From assembly GCA_013815385.1 (NCBI GenBank), contig JACDGL010000015.1, forward strand, positions 1 to 53,311: a DNA stretch of 53,311 nucleotides, read 5' to 3'. This stretch comes from Taibaiella sp. Its GTDB lineage: Bacteria; Bacteroidota; Bacteroidia; Chitinophagales; Chitinophagaceae. This document shows positions 41,351-48,003 of this stretch, one piece after another; within the stretch, counting starts at the first letter, position 1; every line of letters begins with the position of its first letter. Both the position numbers and the translations under genes were made by a program. Below the pieces are notes generated by a model. The model did not search any database. It was not told where the DNA came from and worked only from the letters and a program-made list of their open reading frames with translations.

Positions 41351-41391
41351 TTCTTTCCTCTCACTTGTGATAAGGCTCAATTGCTTATCTC

Positions 41392-41429
41392 TGTACATCC
41401 ATTGTACATCCGTTTTAGATAATTGTCAA
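41392..41429 (-). promoter_or_regulatory. Leftward promoter with two TGTACATCC repeats
   Basis: Minus strand: TTGACA (41424-41429), 17-base spacer, TACAAT (41401-41406). Two TGTACATCC copies at 41392-41400 and 41403-41411, eleven bases apart, overlap the -10 and start. They lie on one face of the helix and are good operator candidates. Confidence 0.7.
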
Positions 41430-41515
41430 TACCTTTTTGCCATTTTGACCACGAGTTTTATAAAATGGCTAATAAACCCCAGCACCGGGCAAAGCGGGGC
41501 GATGTCGACTCCTTA

Positions 41516-41977
41516 CTACTGACTGATTGGTGAAGCCGGGTATTTACCGCCTGGCCCGTACTTTGAGAAGTCTATCCCCTCTTTTTTCTTACCGTAAGAG
41601 GGGGTTGAACCCCCTTTATCATTGGTTTTTGGTGGTTGTTTTTGTTCGTTGGAAGCTTGCTTCCAGGGTACTTCCGCTTTCAGTTCCAGGGTCGGCTTTT
41701 GCCTTGCTACGCGGCCCAGCAGCGTGTATATACTAGCTTTACCCTGTCTATACTGGACTAGCACCAGACCGGCCTTTACAAGCTCTTTAAGCAGTTCTGG
41801 TATCCACCGGGCAGAGCAGCCGACCTTTTGAGCCAGCACGGTGTAACCCGGCCAACAAGTCCTGTGCTGTCCGCTAAAGTGTTCAAGGGCGCTCCATAGT
41901 AACCGGGCCTTTGCCGGTAGTGTGGTATCAAATAAAACACTGTTGGGGGTCATGACAAAGGGGTGGGTAGTTGCCAT
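41516..41977 (-). CDS. Winged-helix replication-initiator-like protein
   Basis: A 153-residue protein. Residues ~10-90 form an HTH_36-type winged helix: MTPNSVLFDTTLPAKARLLW, WPGYTVLAQKVGCSARWIPELLKELVKAGLV. This domain is found in plasmid and phage replication initiators. The C-terminal ~45 residues are flexible. It lies beside partition genes and small RNAs and may be the plasmid-phase Rep. Autoregulation at the CTCACAT operator upstream is plausible. Confidence 0.72.
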   Translation of the reverse strand: MATTHPFVMTPNSVLFDTTLPAKARLLWSALEHFSGQHRTCWPGYTVLAQKVGCSARWIPELLKELVKAGLVLVQYRQGKASIYTLLGRVARQKPTLELKAEVPWKQASNEQKQPPKTNDKGGSTPSYGKKKEGIDFSKYGPGGKYPASPISQ

Positions 41978-41990
41978 AAGAAATAACCTC

Positions 41991-42024
41991 TTGACAGTAC
42001 GCTCTCACATTGATAAGATGTGAG
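41991..42024 (+). promoter_or_regulatory. Promoter with inverted-repeat operator for small RNA 2
   Basis: TTGACA (41991-41996), 17-base spacer, TAAGAT (42014-42019). The palindrome CTCACAT (42004-42010) / ATGTGAG (42018-42024) overlaps the -10, so a repressor could shut the RNA off. Start expected near G42026. Confidence 0.75.
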
Positions 42025-42025
42025 G

Positions 42026-42117
42026 GACATAGATAAAGGACAACAAAAAGTCCGCACCGGCCAGATGCGTTTATGTCAATAGAAAATGAGAAGCTCTGTT
42101 TGCCGCAGAGCTTTTCT
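42026..42117 (+). ncRNA. Candidate small RNA 2 (about 92 nt)
   Basis: The predicted transcript opens with GACATA (42026-42031), which pairs with TATGTC (42072-42077). Inside lie GGAC/GTCC (42038-42041 with 42050-42053) and a short GCA/TGC arm. It ends at the terminator AAGCTCTG/CAGAGCTT (42091-42098 with 42106-42113) plus TTCTAAT. No start codon with RBS is seen. The plan, helix at the 5' end and terminator at the 3' end, mirrors the RNA at 4.8 kb. Confidence 0.65.
42091..42117 (+). terminator. Terminator of small RNA 2
   Basis: Stem AAGCTCTG at 42091-42098 with CAGAGCTT at 42106-42113, then a T-rich tail. Confidence 0.8.
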
Positions 42118-42183
42118 AATTCACATCAATAGTAACGACTCATTCTAAATAAATCAAGGCATGAATCAGGCTATTGCAGAATA

Positions 42184-42192
42184 TGGTAAAAT
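42184..42192 (+). promoter_or_regulatory. Extended -10 promoter of small RNA 3
   Basis: TGGTAAAAT at 42184-42192, an extended TGn-TAAAAT box. No clear -35. Start expected near 42199. Confidence 0.55.
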
Positions 42193-42198
42193 ATAGAT

Positions 42199-42303
42199 GC
42201 AATTGCACTAGCTGGCTGGATTTGCGAGCGGGGAATGTAGGTTCGCCTGTCAGTATCAAAGGAACCGAAAATTAAGCCGCTCTTTACCGGGGCGGCTTTT
42301 CTC
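42199..42303 (+). ncRNA. Candidate small RNA 3 (about 105 nt)
   Basis: Transcript bounded by the extended -10 and a terminator. Helix GGTTC (42240-42244) with GAACC (42262-42266) lies in the middle; the start has GCAATTGC. There is no coding frame. It follows small RNA 2 on the same strand, in a 425-base gap without any gene (41978-42402). Confidence 0.55.
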
Positions 42304-42306
42304 ATT
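42274..42306 (+). terminator. Terminator of small RNA 3
   Basis: AAGCCGC (42274-42280) pairs with GCGGCTT (42292-42298), then TTCTCATTT. Confidence 0.82.
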
Positions 42307-42402
42307 TATACATAGTATCTAGTCATGCCAGTTGAGTCAATAAGCAGAATAAAAAAAAGAACCGGCCACCCTGACCAGTCCAATTGAATAAACCAGAACT
42401 AA

Positions 42403-43002
42403 TTATTGTATCAGTATCGTAGTTTTGTCGGAAAAATTTTCAAATCTTAAAGACTTCATTACTTCACCGGTCGGGACTTCAAAGGCCAATTCTCCCCTGG
42501 TACTTTCACTTTTAGCCAAATCAGTTGATTTCATCCCCTTAGGTAAAAGGAATGAAACATCTCCATAACCATAGGAAAAATTCTGATCACTTAGCACCTT
42601 AAAGTATGTAAGTCCATTACTTAGTTTTTTGTCCGAGTTATTAGTAATCGAAATATCCAGAATGAAGTAAGTAAAACCCGCTTTCGGTTCCCTGGTTTCA
42701 ATAGCATCTTGGTTGCGTTTGCCATTTACAACTAATGTTACGGTGGCCTGAGTTGCCGCTACGGTGGTAGCCGTAGGTCTAACGGCGGTAGTTGTAGGGG
42801 GAATGGTAGCTTGTATAGTTGGGGTGGCAGCAACAGTAGCTGGCACAATCGTGGTAGCACTCGTTACCATAACGGTTACAATCTTAGTTACTTCTACTAC
42901 CCTGGTAACTTCCACGACAGCGCCAGGGGCTGGAGTCAGGTTATCGCCACAGGCCACTAGTAATAAAACTAATACGAAAATCAACGGGATAGTTTTTAAC
43001 AT
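42403..43002 (-). CDS. Lipoprotein with DUF4352-like domain
   Basis: A 199-residue protein with lipobox LLVAC at residues 14-18 and a signal peptide. Residues 25-90 are a Val/Thr/Pro-rich stalk containing VEVTRVVEVTKIVTV, typical of Chloroflexota surface lipoproteins. The C-terminal ~100 residues (AGFTYFILDISITNNSDK, then FEVPTGEVMKSLRF) fit a DUF4352 Ig-like fold. Third gene of the repressor operon. Prophage-expressed surface lipoproteins often exclude superinfecting phage; inferred here. Confidence 0.82.
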   Translation of the reverse strand: MLKTIPLIFVLVLLLVACGDNLTPAPGAVVEVTRVVEVTKIVTVMVTSATTIVPATVAATPTIQATIPPTTTAVRPTATTVAATQATVTLVVNGKRNQDAIETREPKAGFTYFILDISITNNSDKKLSNGLTYFKVLSDQNFSYGYGDVSFLLPKGMKSTDLAKSESTRGELAFEVPTGEVMKSLRFENFSDKTTILIQ

Positions 43003-43016
43003 TAATCACTCCTAAT

Positions 43017-43541
43017 CTACAAAGTTTCTAACTCGTTTTTATGTTCTTTCAACTCTAAATAAATTTCGTATCGCTTCATTACTAAATCTAACGGTACGTC
43101 CATGCGTTCGGCAAGCTCCTGGTGATTGATTCCCCATTCATTCGACAACTTAATACATTTGGAAGGAATTAAATAAAATGCCGCCGCATAGTTAGCTTCT
43201 TTTTCCAGTATCTTATCCTCATGGCCTATATGGCTGAATAAGGGCAAATGCTTTGAATGTTCTAAAAGATGATGTAATTCATGAGCTTTTGCTTTACGCC
43301 GTACTTCAACCGGTTTATTTTCATTTATAAAAATCCTTCGGCCCAATCCCCTAATATTACCCGGCATACAGTAACCTTCTAACACATCCTCTGCGAACGG
43401 TTTCACCTCAATATCAATTATCAAATCTCTAATAATCCGGTCTATATCAACTGGATACCTTATGTCCCGGTGCGCCTCGGTGTACCTGATAACACCATTT
43501 ATCCTGGGTAAAGATTTGATAAAATTCGCCGGTAGTCCCAT
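43017..43541 (-). CDS. immA: ImmA/IrrE-family metalloprotease
   Basis: A 174-residue protein with HELHH at residues 87-91 and a later EKEANYAAAFYLIPS, the zinc and third-ligand pattern of the ImmA/IrrE (DUF955) family. It follows the XRE repressor. In ICEBs1 and related elements ImmA cleaves the partner repressor and so triggers induction. The same circuit is likely here, but the signal that activates it is unknown. RBS is weak. Confidence 0.9.
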   Translation of the reverse strand: MGLPANFIKSLPRINGVIRYTEAHRDIRYPVDIDRIIRDLIIDIEVKPFAEDVLEGYCMPGNIRGLGRRIFINENKPVEVRRKAKAHELHHLLEHSKHLPLFSHIGHEDKILEKEANYAAAFYLIPSKCIKLSNEWGINHQELAERMDVPLDLVMKRYEIYLELKEHKNELETL

Positions 43542-43556
43542 GTGACACCATTGTCC

Positions 43557-43976
43557 CTACTGCTCGTTTTCGTCTATTTCTTTGATTAACGTTAACGCAT
43601 CTAAAGCGATTTGCCTTAGTTGCCGGTTAGACAGCCTGCTTAAATAGGGCTTGCTGTAAAAGATACCGCCCAGGCGTGGGTCATTTAAGGCTGCTATTTC
43701 TTCCTGTGTTAGCGGTGGGTCTTCAGGCATATCCGGTATGCGGGATTTTGGTTTCTCGGTTTCTTCATCATTAAGTATTCCAAATAAATCACTACTACGC
43801 ATTTTTATGTGCCGTGCAATAACCGTTATTAATTCAGATGATGGGGTTTTTGTACCCCTTTCAATAGCATTTAAATAACTAGAACTAATACCAATATGAT
43901 TTGCAAAAACATCCCTAGTTTGATGCAAATCAAGTCTTTTACCTTTGATATACTCGCCAAATCTTCTTTCATTCAT
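43557..43976 (-). CDS. XRE-family immunity repressor (ImmR/CI-like)
   Basis: A 139-residue protein; the frame is open 17 codons upstream but ATG at 43976 (MNERRFGEYIKGKRLDL) is the natural start. Its promoter (TATAAT at 43983-43988 on the minus strand) places the first base at this ATG, so the message is probably leaderless, as for lambda cI. Residues 5-60 form the HTH (YIKGKRLDLHQTRDVFANHIG, YLNAIERGTKTPS). The C-terminus (SKPYLSRLSNRQLRQIALDAL) probably dimerises or is the ImmA target. Confidence 0.88.
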   Translation of the reverse strand: MNERRFGEYIKGKRLDLHQTRDVFANHIGISSSYLNAIERGTKTPSSELITVIARHIKMRSSDLFGILNDEETEKPKSRIPDMPEDPPLTQEEIAALNDPRLGGIFYSKPYLSRLSNRQLRQIALDALTLIKEIDENEQ

Positions 43977-43982
43977 ACTTTT

Positions 43983-44124
43983 ATTATACATATTTGTTTC
44001 TAATAGAAATAGTTTATTTAGAACCATAAGTTATTACCTCTAGTACCATACCTTCTACCCAAACAAACGCTGATACTAATAGAACCAAAAACCCCTTGAC
44101 AAGTGTTTCTACTAGAAATATAAT
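43983..44124. promoter_or_regulatory. Immunity control region: back-to-back promoters with 13-bp operators
   Basis: Rightward promoter is perfect: TTGACA (44096-44101), 17 bases, TATAAT (44119-44124). Operator TTTCTACTAGAAA (44106-44118) fills its spacer. Leftward repressor promoter has TATAAT (43983-43988, minus strand) with TTTCTAATAGAAA (43997-44009) over its spacer and -35. A half-site occurs near 44077 (CTAATAGAACC). This is the lambda PRM/PR plan, with one repressor able to turn off the lytic side. Confidence 0.85.
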
Positions 44125-44165
44125 AGTTATATCAGAACCATTTTATGATACTTACGGAGAAACCA

Positions 44166-44354
44166 ATGAAAACCAAAGAAAAACTAGTAGCAGTAACTTT
44201 TTGGATACCAATATCCCTCAAAGATGCTGCAAATGAAGTTGCAGAACGCCGGGGTGATATTACCCGGATGCTTGAAAACGGCCTCCGCAAAGAAGTTACC
44301 GCTAAACGAATTGAACTTGCTGAACGGGACATCGAAACTAAATTAGCTTCATAA
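44166..44354 (+). CDS. Small RHH (Arc/Cro-like) regulator
   Basis: A 62-residue protein. ATG at 44166 follows GGAG at 44155-44158; the earlier ATG at 44145 has no RBS. Sequence LVAVTFWIPISLKDAANEVAERRGD fits a ribbon-helix-helix. First gene of the rightward operon, opposite the repressor: the Cro position. Probably represses the repressor promoter. Confidence 0.75.
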   Translation: MKTKEKLVAVTFWIPISLKDAANEVAERRGDITRMLENGLRKEVTAKRIELAERDIETKLAS

Positions 44355-44375
44355 CCAAGAAAGGCCACCACCACT

Positions 44376-44660
44376 ATGCCCACCTTAAATTCCGCACCGG
44401 CTCAAACCGCCCTGGAACGTCAACAGGATATCACTAAACAACTAGAGGGTGAGTATCAAGCTCTTCTCAATGAATTTAGCCAGATGTCGGCACATTACCA
44501 ACGTTCCGGCTGGCATCGGGGTTTTGATGATTACCGCCAGCAAAAGATAGATTGCAACACCCGAATAATTTACAAACAGGCCGACCTCCATCGCAGCCGG
44601 TTAAAAGAAGCGGCTTTAATCAAAGTCATGGACCGGCGTGTAGCTTCCAGGGCATCTTAG
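44376..44660 (+). CDS. Hypothetical helical early protein
   Basis: A 94-residue protein with a long charged helix (ERQQDITKQLEGEYQALLNEF) and basic end (RSRLKEAALIKVMDRRV). Second gene of the early operon. No family known. Confidence 0.68.
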   Translation: MPTLNSAPAQTALERQQDITKQLEGEYQALLNEFSQMSAHYQRSGWHRGFDDYRQQKIDCNTRIIYKQADLHRSRLKEAALIKVMDRRVASRAS

Positions 44661-45028
44661 AAAACAATGTCCAGCACCACCTCCAATTAGTTAGCGAGCA
44701 CACAGGGCCGGAATCTAACCCTTTTCGGCCCACTATCCAACTCCACTTTACAGTGTTGGCCGCCGACTACTGGAGTCCATCCGGCAGGTCTTCTTTTATG
44801 GGAAAGAAGTGGCAACTGCTGTGATGGGCTTCGGTAGGTGGCACGGCCACCACGTAGCCATTAAAGATGACTACCAACCGCGTTAGAGGGGCTGGGGTTC
44901 CAAACCGGTCCCTTTCTAACCAATCACCATTGGAACTGGTGACAAAACAAGTTTACCCAACAATAGGGTAAGTGCGAATTTAGGCTAATACAACTGAATA
45001 GAATTGATTTAAGAGGAACTTAAACAAA
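44661..45028. other. 368-base non-coding stretch with many inverted repeats
   Basis: No credible gene on either strand. Inverted repeats: GGGCCG/CGGCCC (44705-44710, 44726-44731), CCAAC/GTTGG (44737-44741, 44755-44759), GGTGGC/GCCACC (44837-44842, 44846-44851), CACCA/TGGTG (44925-44929, 44937-44941), TACCC/GGGTA (44954-44958, 44966-44970). Possibly a structured RNA, an antitermination region or a single-strand origin. Confidence 0.5.
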
Positions 45029-45391
45029 ATGGAACGAATGGAACGAATGGAAATCGTAAGAACGCGGCTTACATCATCGATACTAGAAGATTTACAGTCC
45101 AGGGTAGCCAGGATGCATACCGTTGTACCCCGGCTCAGGGCGGAAGCGGACACTCAATATCCAACCAGTCACCCGATGCTTAACTATCTTTTCGGGTATC
45201 ACGCCTTTATTGAAGTCCTGGCCGAAGATTTGGCGGGGTTTCTGGATGAGTTGCAGGACAGTTGGGACGCTACCTCTACCAAAGGGAAACTCTCTTACAG
45301 TACAAAGGTGGAACGGCGTGACCGGCTTAGTTTAGAAATAGCAATGTACGAAGCGCAAAACCAAAGTCCAACCAGGAGGGCCAGCAGATGA
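45029..45391 (+). CDS. Hypothetical helical protein with repeated start
   Basis: A 120-residue protein. Three in-frame ATGs lie in a tandem ATGGAACGA repeat, so it begins MERMERME; AAGAGGA at 45011-45017 favours the first. Mainly helical (ILEDLQSRVARMHTVVPRLR, FIEVLAEDLAGFLDEL). Function unknown. Confidence 0.65.
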   Translation: MERMERMEIVRTRLTSSILEDLQSRVARMHTVVPRLRAEADTQYPTSHPMLNYLFGYHAFIEVLAEDLAGFLDELQDSWDATSTKGKLSYSTKVERRDRLSLEIAMYEAQNQSPTRRASR

Positions 45392-45639
45392 GACAGCACT
45401 ACCTTGATGACCGAAAAACGTCCGAGTTGGTTTCAGATTTAAAACAGTTCTGGCAGGACGAAGCCCGGAAAGAAAACCCCGTACTTTACCAGGATGAACC
45501 TTCGAGTGAATTTCCCATGCTTGAGCGTTACCGTGAGGAAACCAGGACTGCCCGGTATAACCTGCTTTGGACGGTGTTATTCCTGGTCATGCTGGTGGAA
45601 ATAATGCTGGTAGCGTATTTCTTCTGGGGGGTGGGGTAG
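45388..45639 (+). CDS. Tail-anchored membrane protein
   Basis: An 83-residue protein overlapping the preceding gene. Soluble acidic N-terminus, then YNLLWTVLFLVMLVEIMLVA as a single C-terminal membrane helix. Could anchor early replication or block superinfection; unknown. Confidence 0.65.
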   Translation: MRQHYLDDRKTSELVSDLKQFWQDEARKENPVLYQDEPSSEFPMLERYREETRTARYNLLWTVLFLVMLVEIMLVAYFFWGVG

Positions 45640-45641
45640 AG

Positions 45642-45959
45642 ATGACACCCGAAGGCGCTATCCAAAAGGCCATAACCGACTGGCTCTCAACCTTGCCGGG
45701 CTGTTGGTTTTATAAAGTTCATGCTCAAAAACCCGGTAAAAACGGTAGCCAGAAGACAGGAGTCCCGGATTTAACGCTGGAGAGTAGGCGACATGGCAGG
45801 GTTTGGATTGAAATTAAGACTCCTAAAGGCACGTTAACCGATAGTCAGAAACGCGAGATACCAAAGATGCAAGCGGCTGGAGCCACCGTGATTATTGTCC
45901 GCAGCCTGGAAGAATTAAGAGATGCTTTAGATGCGCTGGAAGTGGGGGATTACTTATGA
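45642..45959 (+). CDS. VRR-NUC nuclease
   Basis: A 105-residue protein; ATG at 45642. Starts TPEGAIQKAITDWL and has SQKTGVPDLTLESRRHGRVW followed by IEIKTPKGTLTDSQKREI, the VRR-NUC (restriction-type) active-site pattern D-x-L...E-x-K. These small nucleases act on DNA junctions or ends in phage recombination. The PD-E-K set is complete. Confidence 0.88.
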   Translation: MTPEGAIQKAITDWLSTLPGCWFYKVHAQKPGKNGSQKTGVPDLTLESRRHGRVWIEIKTPKGTLTDSQKREIPKMQAAGATVIIVRSLEELRDALDALEVGDYL

Positions 45960-46159
45960 CCACCAACGAATACGAACCAGAAACCCCCCTCGACCTATTC
46001 AGGAAGATTTATGCGGTTGAGCTACCCGAAGAAGAGGACCGGACGCTCAACCTGGAATACATCTTTGGCCGGTTGAGTTTGGACGGGTTGAAGGCAGCCA
46101 AGTTCAAGGCGAAGGTGTGGCGGTTGCTGGATGGGGCGAGAGATGGGGAGGGGGATTAG
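45956..46159 (+). CDS. Small acidic protein
   Basis: A 67-residue protein (TTNEYEPETPLDLFRKIYAV, then AAKFKAKVWRLLDGARD) overlapping the nuclease stop by ATGA. No family known. It may serve the nuclease or methyltransferase genes on either side. Confidence 0.62.
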   Translation: MTTNEYEPETPLDLFRKIYAVELPEEEDRTLNLEYIFGRLSLDGLKAAKFKAKVWRLLDGARDGEGD

Positions 46160-46162
46160 ACC

Positions 46163-46840
46163 TTGATACTGAATGAAATAATGACTGGTGATGCCAGGGA
46201 GTTAGCGAAAACTATAGAACCTGAATCTGTGGATTTTATTCTAACAGACCCAATTTATGAGAATATTGATGATTATCGGTGGCTTGCTGAAACGGCCATG
46301 CGAGTGCTTAAACCTAATTCAGCCTGTTTAGCCTGGGTAAGTGTCCGACCTGCCGCCCGTTCTCAAATAGCAATGGAAGAAACAGGGCTTACTTATCAAT
46401 GGACGCTCCAGTATGCCGAATTTGGCCGCAATACAATGCTTCACCTTTACGGCATTTTACCCAAAGTTACCCCTTGTCTTTTCTTCACAAAAGGCCGAAG
46501 GAAAGCCAAACCTTACATCCCTGACCTGATTATCAATAATGCCCCTGCCGACATTAAACCAAATAACGAACTTTACTTCGCCTGGCAGAAAAACCAGATA
46601 ATTTTGCGTCGTTACCTGGAAACATTTAGTAAACCCGGTGATGTGGTTTATGACCCATTCTGCGGTAGCGGTTCTTTGGAAGTAACTTGCAAACAAACAG
46701 GGCGCAATTTCTACGCCTCAGAAATCGAACCAGACCGGGCGGAAATCGGGCGAAAAAGATTAGCTTTAACTCAGATGCCTTTATTTGTCTTAGAAGAAAA
46801 CGAGAAGCAAGCCACCTGGGACTTAGAGGAGGCAATCTAA
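46163..46840 (+). CDS. DNA methyltransferase (N6-adenine/N4-cytosine type)
   Basis: A 225-residue TTG-start protein (RBS GGGAGGGGG). Motif IV is DPIY (residues ~31-36, a variant of DPPY) and motif I is DPFCGSG near 160, in the order IV then I typical of small beta-class enzymes. No restriction partner is present, so it is an orphan enzyme, perhaps protecting phage DNA or marking the origin. Target site unknown. Confidence 0.85.
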   Translation: MILNEIMTGDARELAKTIEPESVDFILTDPIYENIDDYRWLAETAMRVLKPNSACLAWVSVRPAARSQIAMEETGLTYQWTLQYAEFGRNTMLHLYGILPKVTPCLFFTKGRRKAKPYIPDLIINNAPADIKPNNELYFAWQKNQIILRRYLETFSKPGDVVYDPFCGSGSLEVTCKQTGRNFYASEIEPDRAEIGRKRLALTQMPLFVLEENEKQATWDLEEAI

Positions 46841-47244
46841 TGACCAAATCTTGCCTCTCCTGTGGAGCCGACATCTCCCACCGCTCTCACCGGGCCGTCA
46901 ATTGCGTACCTTGCGCCTACGCGGTTGTACTTGAACAAATGCGAGCTTACAACCTGCGCCAGCACCACGCCAGGCTACGCCAGAGGGCAACTGAGGGCCG
47001 TGGGCGGGGCATTGAGTACCTTTATCAGTCCAATTCAAAGGACGGTCGGTATTACAAGGTTTTCGGTGCGCTCCGAGTTGAGAAGTATTGCCAGAGCTGC
47101 CACCGGGCCGATGACGAGGTGAGGGGCCAGTGGGGGCCAATCTTTACCATCTGTGACGCAAGGGGCCGGGAAAGTGACCCGGTGCTGCTTTGCCGGGACT
47201 GCTACGGGGCTGAGTGTGATAAAGGATTAAGGAGGGCGAGTTGA
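46840..47244 (+). CDS. Zinc-finger protein (phage CxxC type)
   Basis: A 134-residue protein; ATG at 46840 overlaps the previous stop. N-terminal CLSCGADISHRSHRAVNCVPC and later CQSCHRADDE and LLCRDCY give two zinc sites. A basic helix joins them. Probably a DNA- or RNA-binding early protein; function unknown. Confidence 0.7.
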   Translation: MTKSCLSCGADISHRSHRAVNCVPCAYAVVLEQMRAYNLRQHHARLRQRATEGRGRGIEYLYQSNSKDGRYYKVFGALRVEKYCQSCHRADDEVRGQWGPIFTICDARGRESDPVLLCRDCYGAECDKGLRRAS

Positions 47245-47489
47245 TGACAATGAACGATGTAGACAAGCTAGACAAGCTAATGGACGAAGAAGAACAGCTT
47301 ATCAAAGATAGGAATTTTTACCTGACTATGATGAGTTGTTGTGACGATATTATCAAGCAATCTGACAATGCTGGTTATCAAAAGATTACTGACCAGTTTA
47401 AGGGGGAGAAAGAGGGCTACCATCAAAATTGGCGGGATGCCAATAACCGGCTCAAAGCAATCGAAAAAGAAATCTACGCACTTACTTAA
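47244..47489 (+). CDS. Small helical protein
   Basis: An 81-residue coiled-coil-like protein (KLDKLMDEEEQLIKDRNFYL, then WRDANNRLKAIEKEI). ATG at 47244 overlaps the previous stop (ATGA). No family known. Confidence 0.62.
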   Translation: MTMNDVDKLDKLMDEEEQLIKDRNFYLTMMSCCDDIIKQSDNAGYQKITDQFKGEKEGYHQNWRDANNRLKAIEKEIYALT

Positions 47490-47503
47490 AAGGCGGCAAC
47501 CTT

Positions 47504-47722
47504 ATGACACCAGAAGAAACCCTCAAAACATTTGAAAACCACACCTGCACCAAACTGGACATGTACGGTGGGTGCGATGATGAATTTGAGTACCAATGTC
47601 CTTATTGCGGCAGACTGGAAAATGTTCCCGGCGCTGGTGTCCTGTCAAATGAAATTCACGGCTGGGAATGTGGTCATTGTTACGCTTACGGAACGCCTAT
47701 AACACCAGTGGGGAGGGATTAA
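47504..47722 (+). CDS. Zinc-ribbon protein
   Basis: A 72-residue protein with CPYCGRLE and later WECGHCYAYG, a two-CXXC zinc ribbon. Starts after AAAGGCGG. One of several small ribbon proteins in this operon. Confidence 0.68.
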   Translation: MTPEETLKTFENHTCTKLDMYGGCDDEFEYQCPYCGRLENVPGAGVLSNEIHGWECGHCYAYGTPITPVGRD

Positions 47723-47726
47723 ACCA

Positions 47727-47999
47727 ATGTTTTGTGAGCTTTGTGGAAATGAAATGAGAAACGGGATTCCTTGCAAATCTATACCTATAAATATTTCAGG
47801 CATGGATTACGCCCTGGTTGTTTACGGTAACGAGGAGAGATTCCCTAAACCTTTTGAAAGTGTGGAATGTCCTGATTGCGGCACTCCTAAAGGTTACTGG
47901 CATCATGCCGGGTGCGATATTGAAGAATGCCCCAAATGTCACCGCCAACTTATAAGCTGTCCTTGTGGTCAAGAAAATGTAACAGATTACGAAGGCTAA
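47727..47999 (+). CDS. Zinc-ribbon protein with C-terminal ECPKCHRQLISC pattern
   Basis: A 90-residue protein. MFCELCGNEM opens it; the end has CPDCGTPKGYWHHAGCDIEE and CPKCHRQLISCPCG. This C-terminal pattern is common in small phage proteins. At least two zinc sites. Confidence 0.72.
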   Translation: MFCELCGNEMRNGIPCKSIPINISGMDYALVVYGNEERFPKPFESVECPDCGTPKGYWHHAGCDIEECPKCHRQLISCPCGQENVTDYEG

Positions 48000-48003
48000 A
48001 CTT

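Noticed and set aside
44552-44824. 90-residue ORF in the early-operon gap
   Set aside because: Half lies inside the gene ending at 44660 in another frame, there is no RBS, and the sequence shows inverted repeats rather than coding character.
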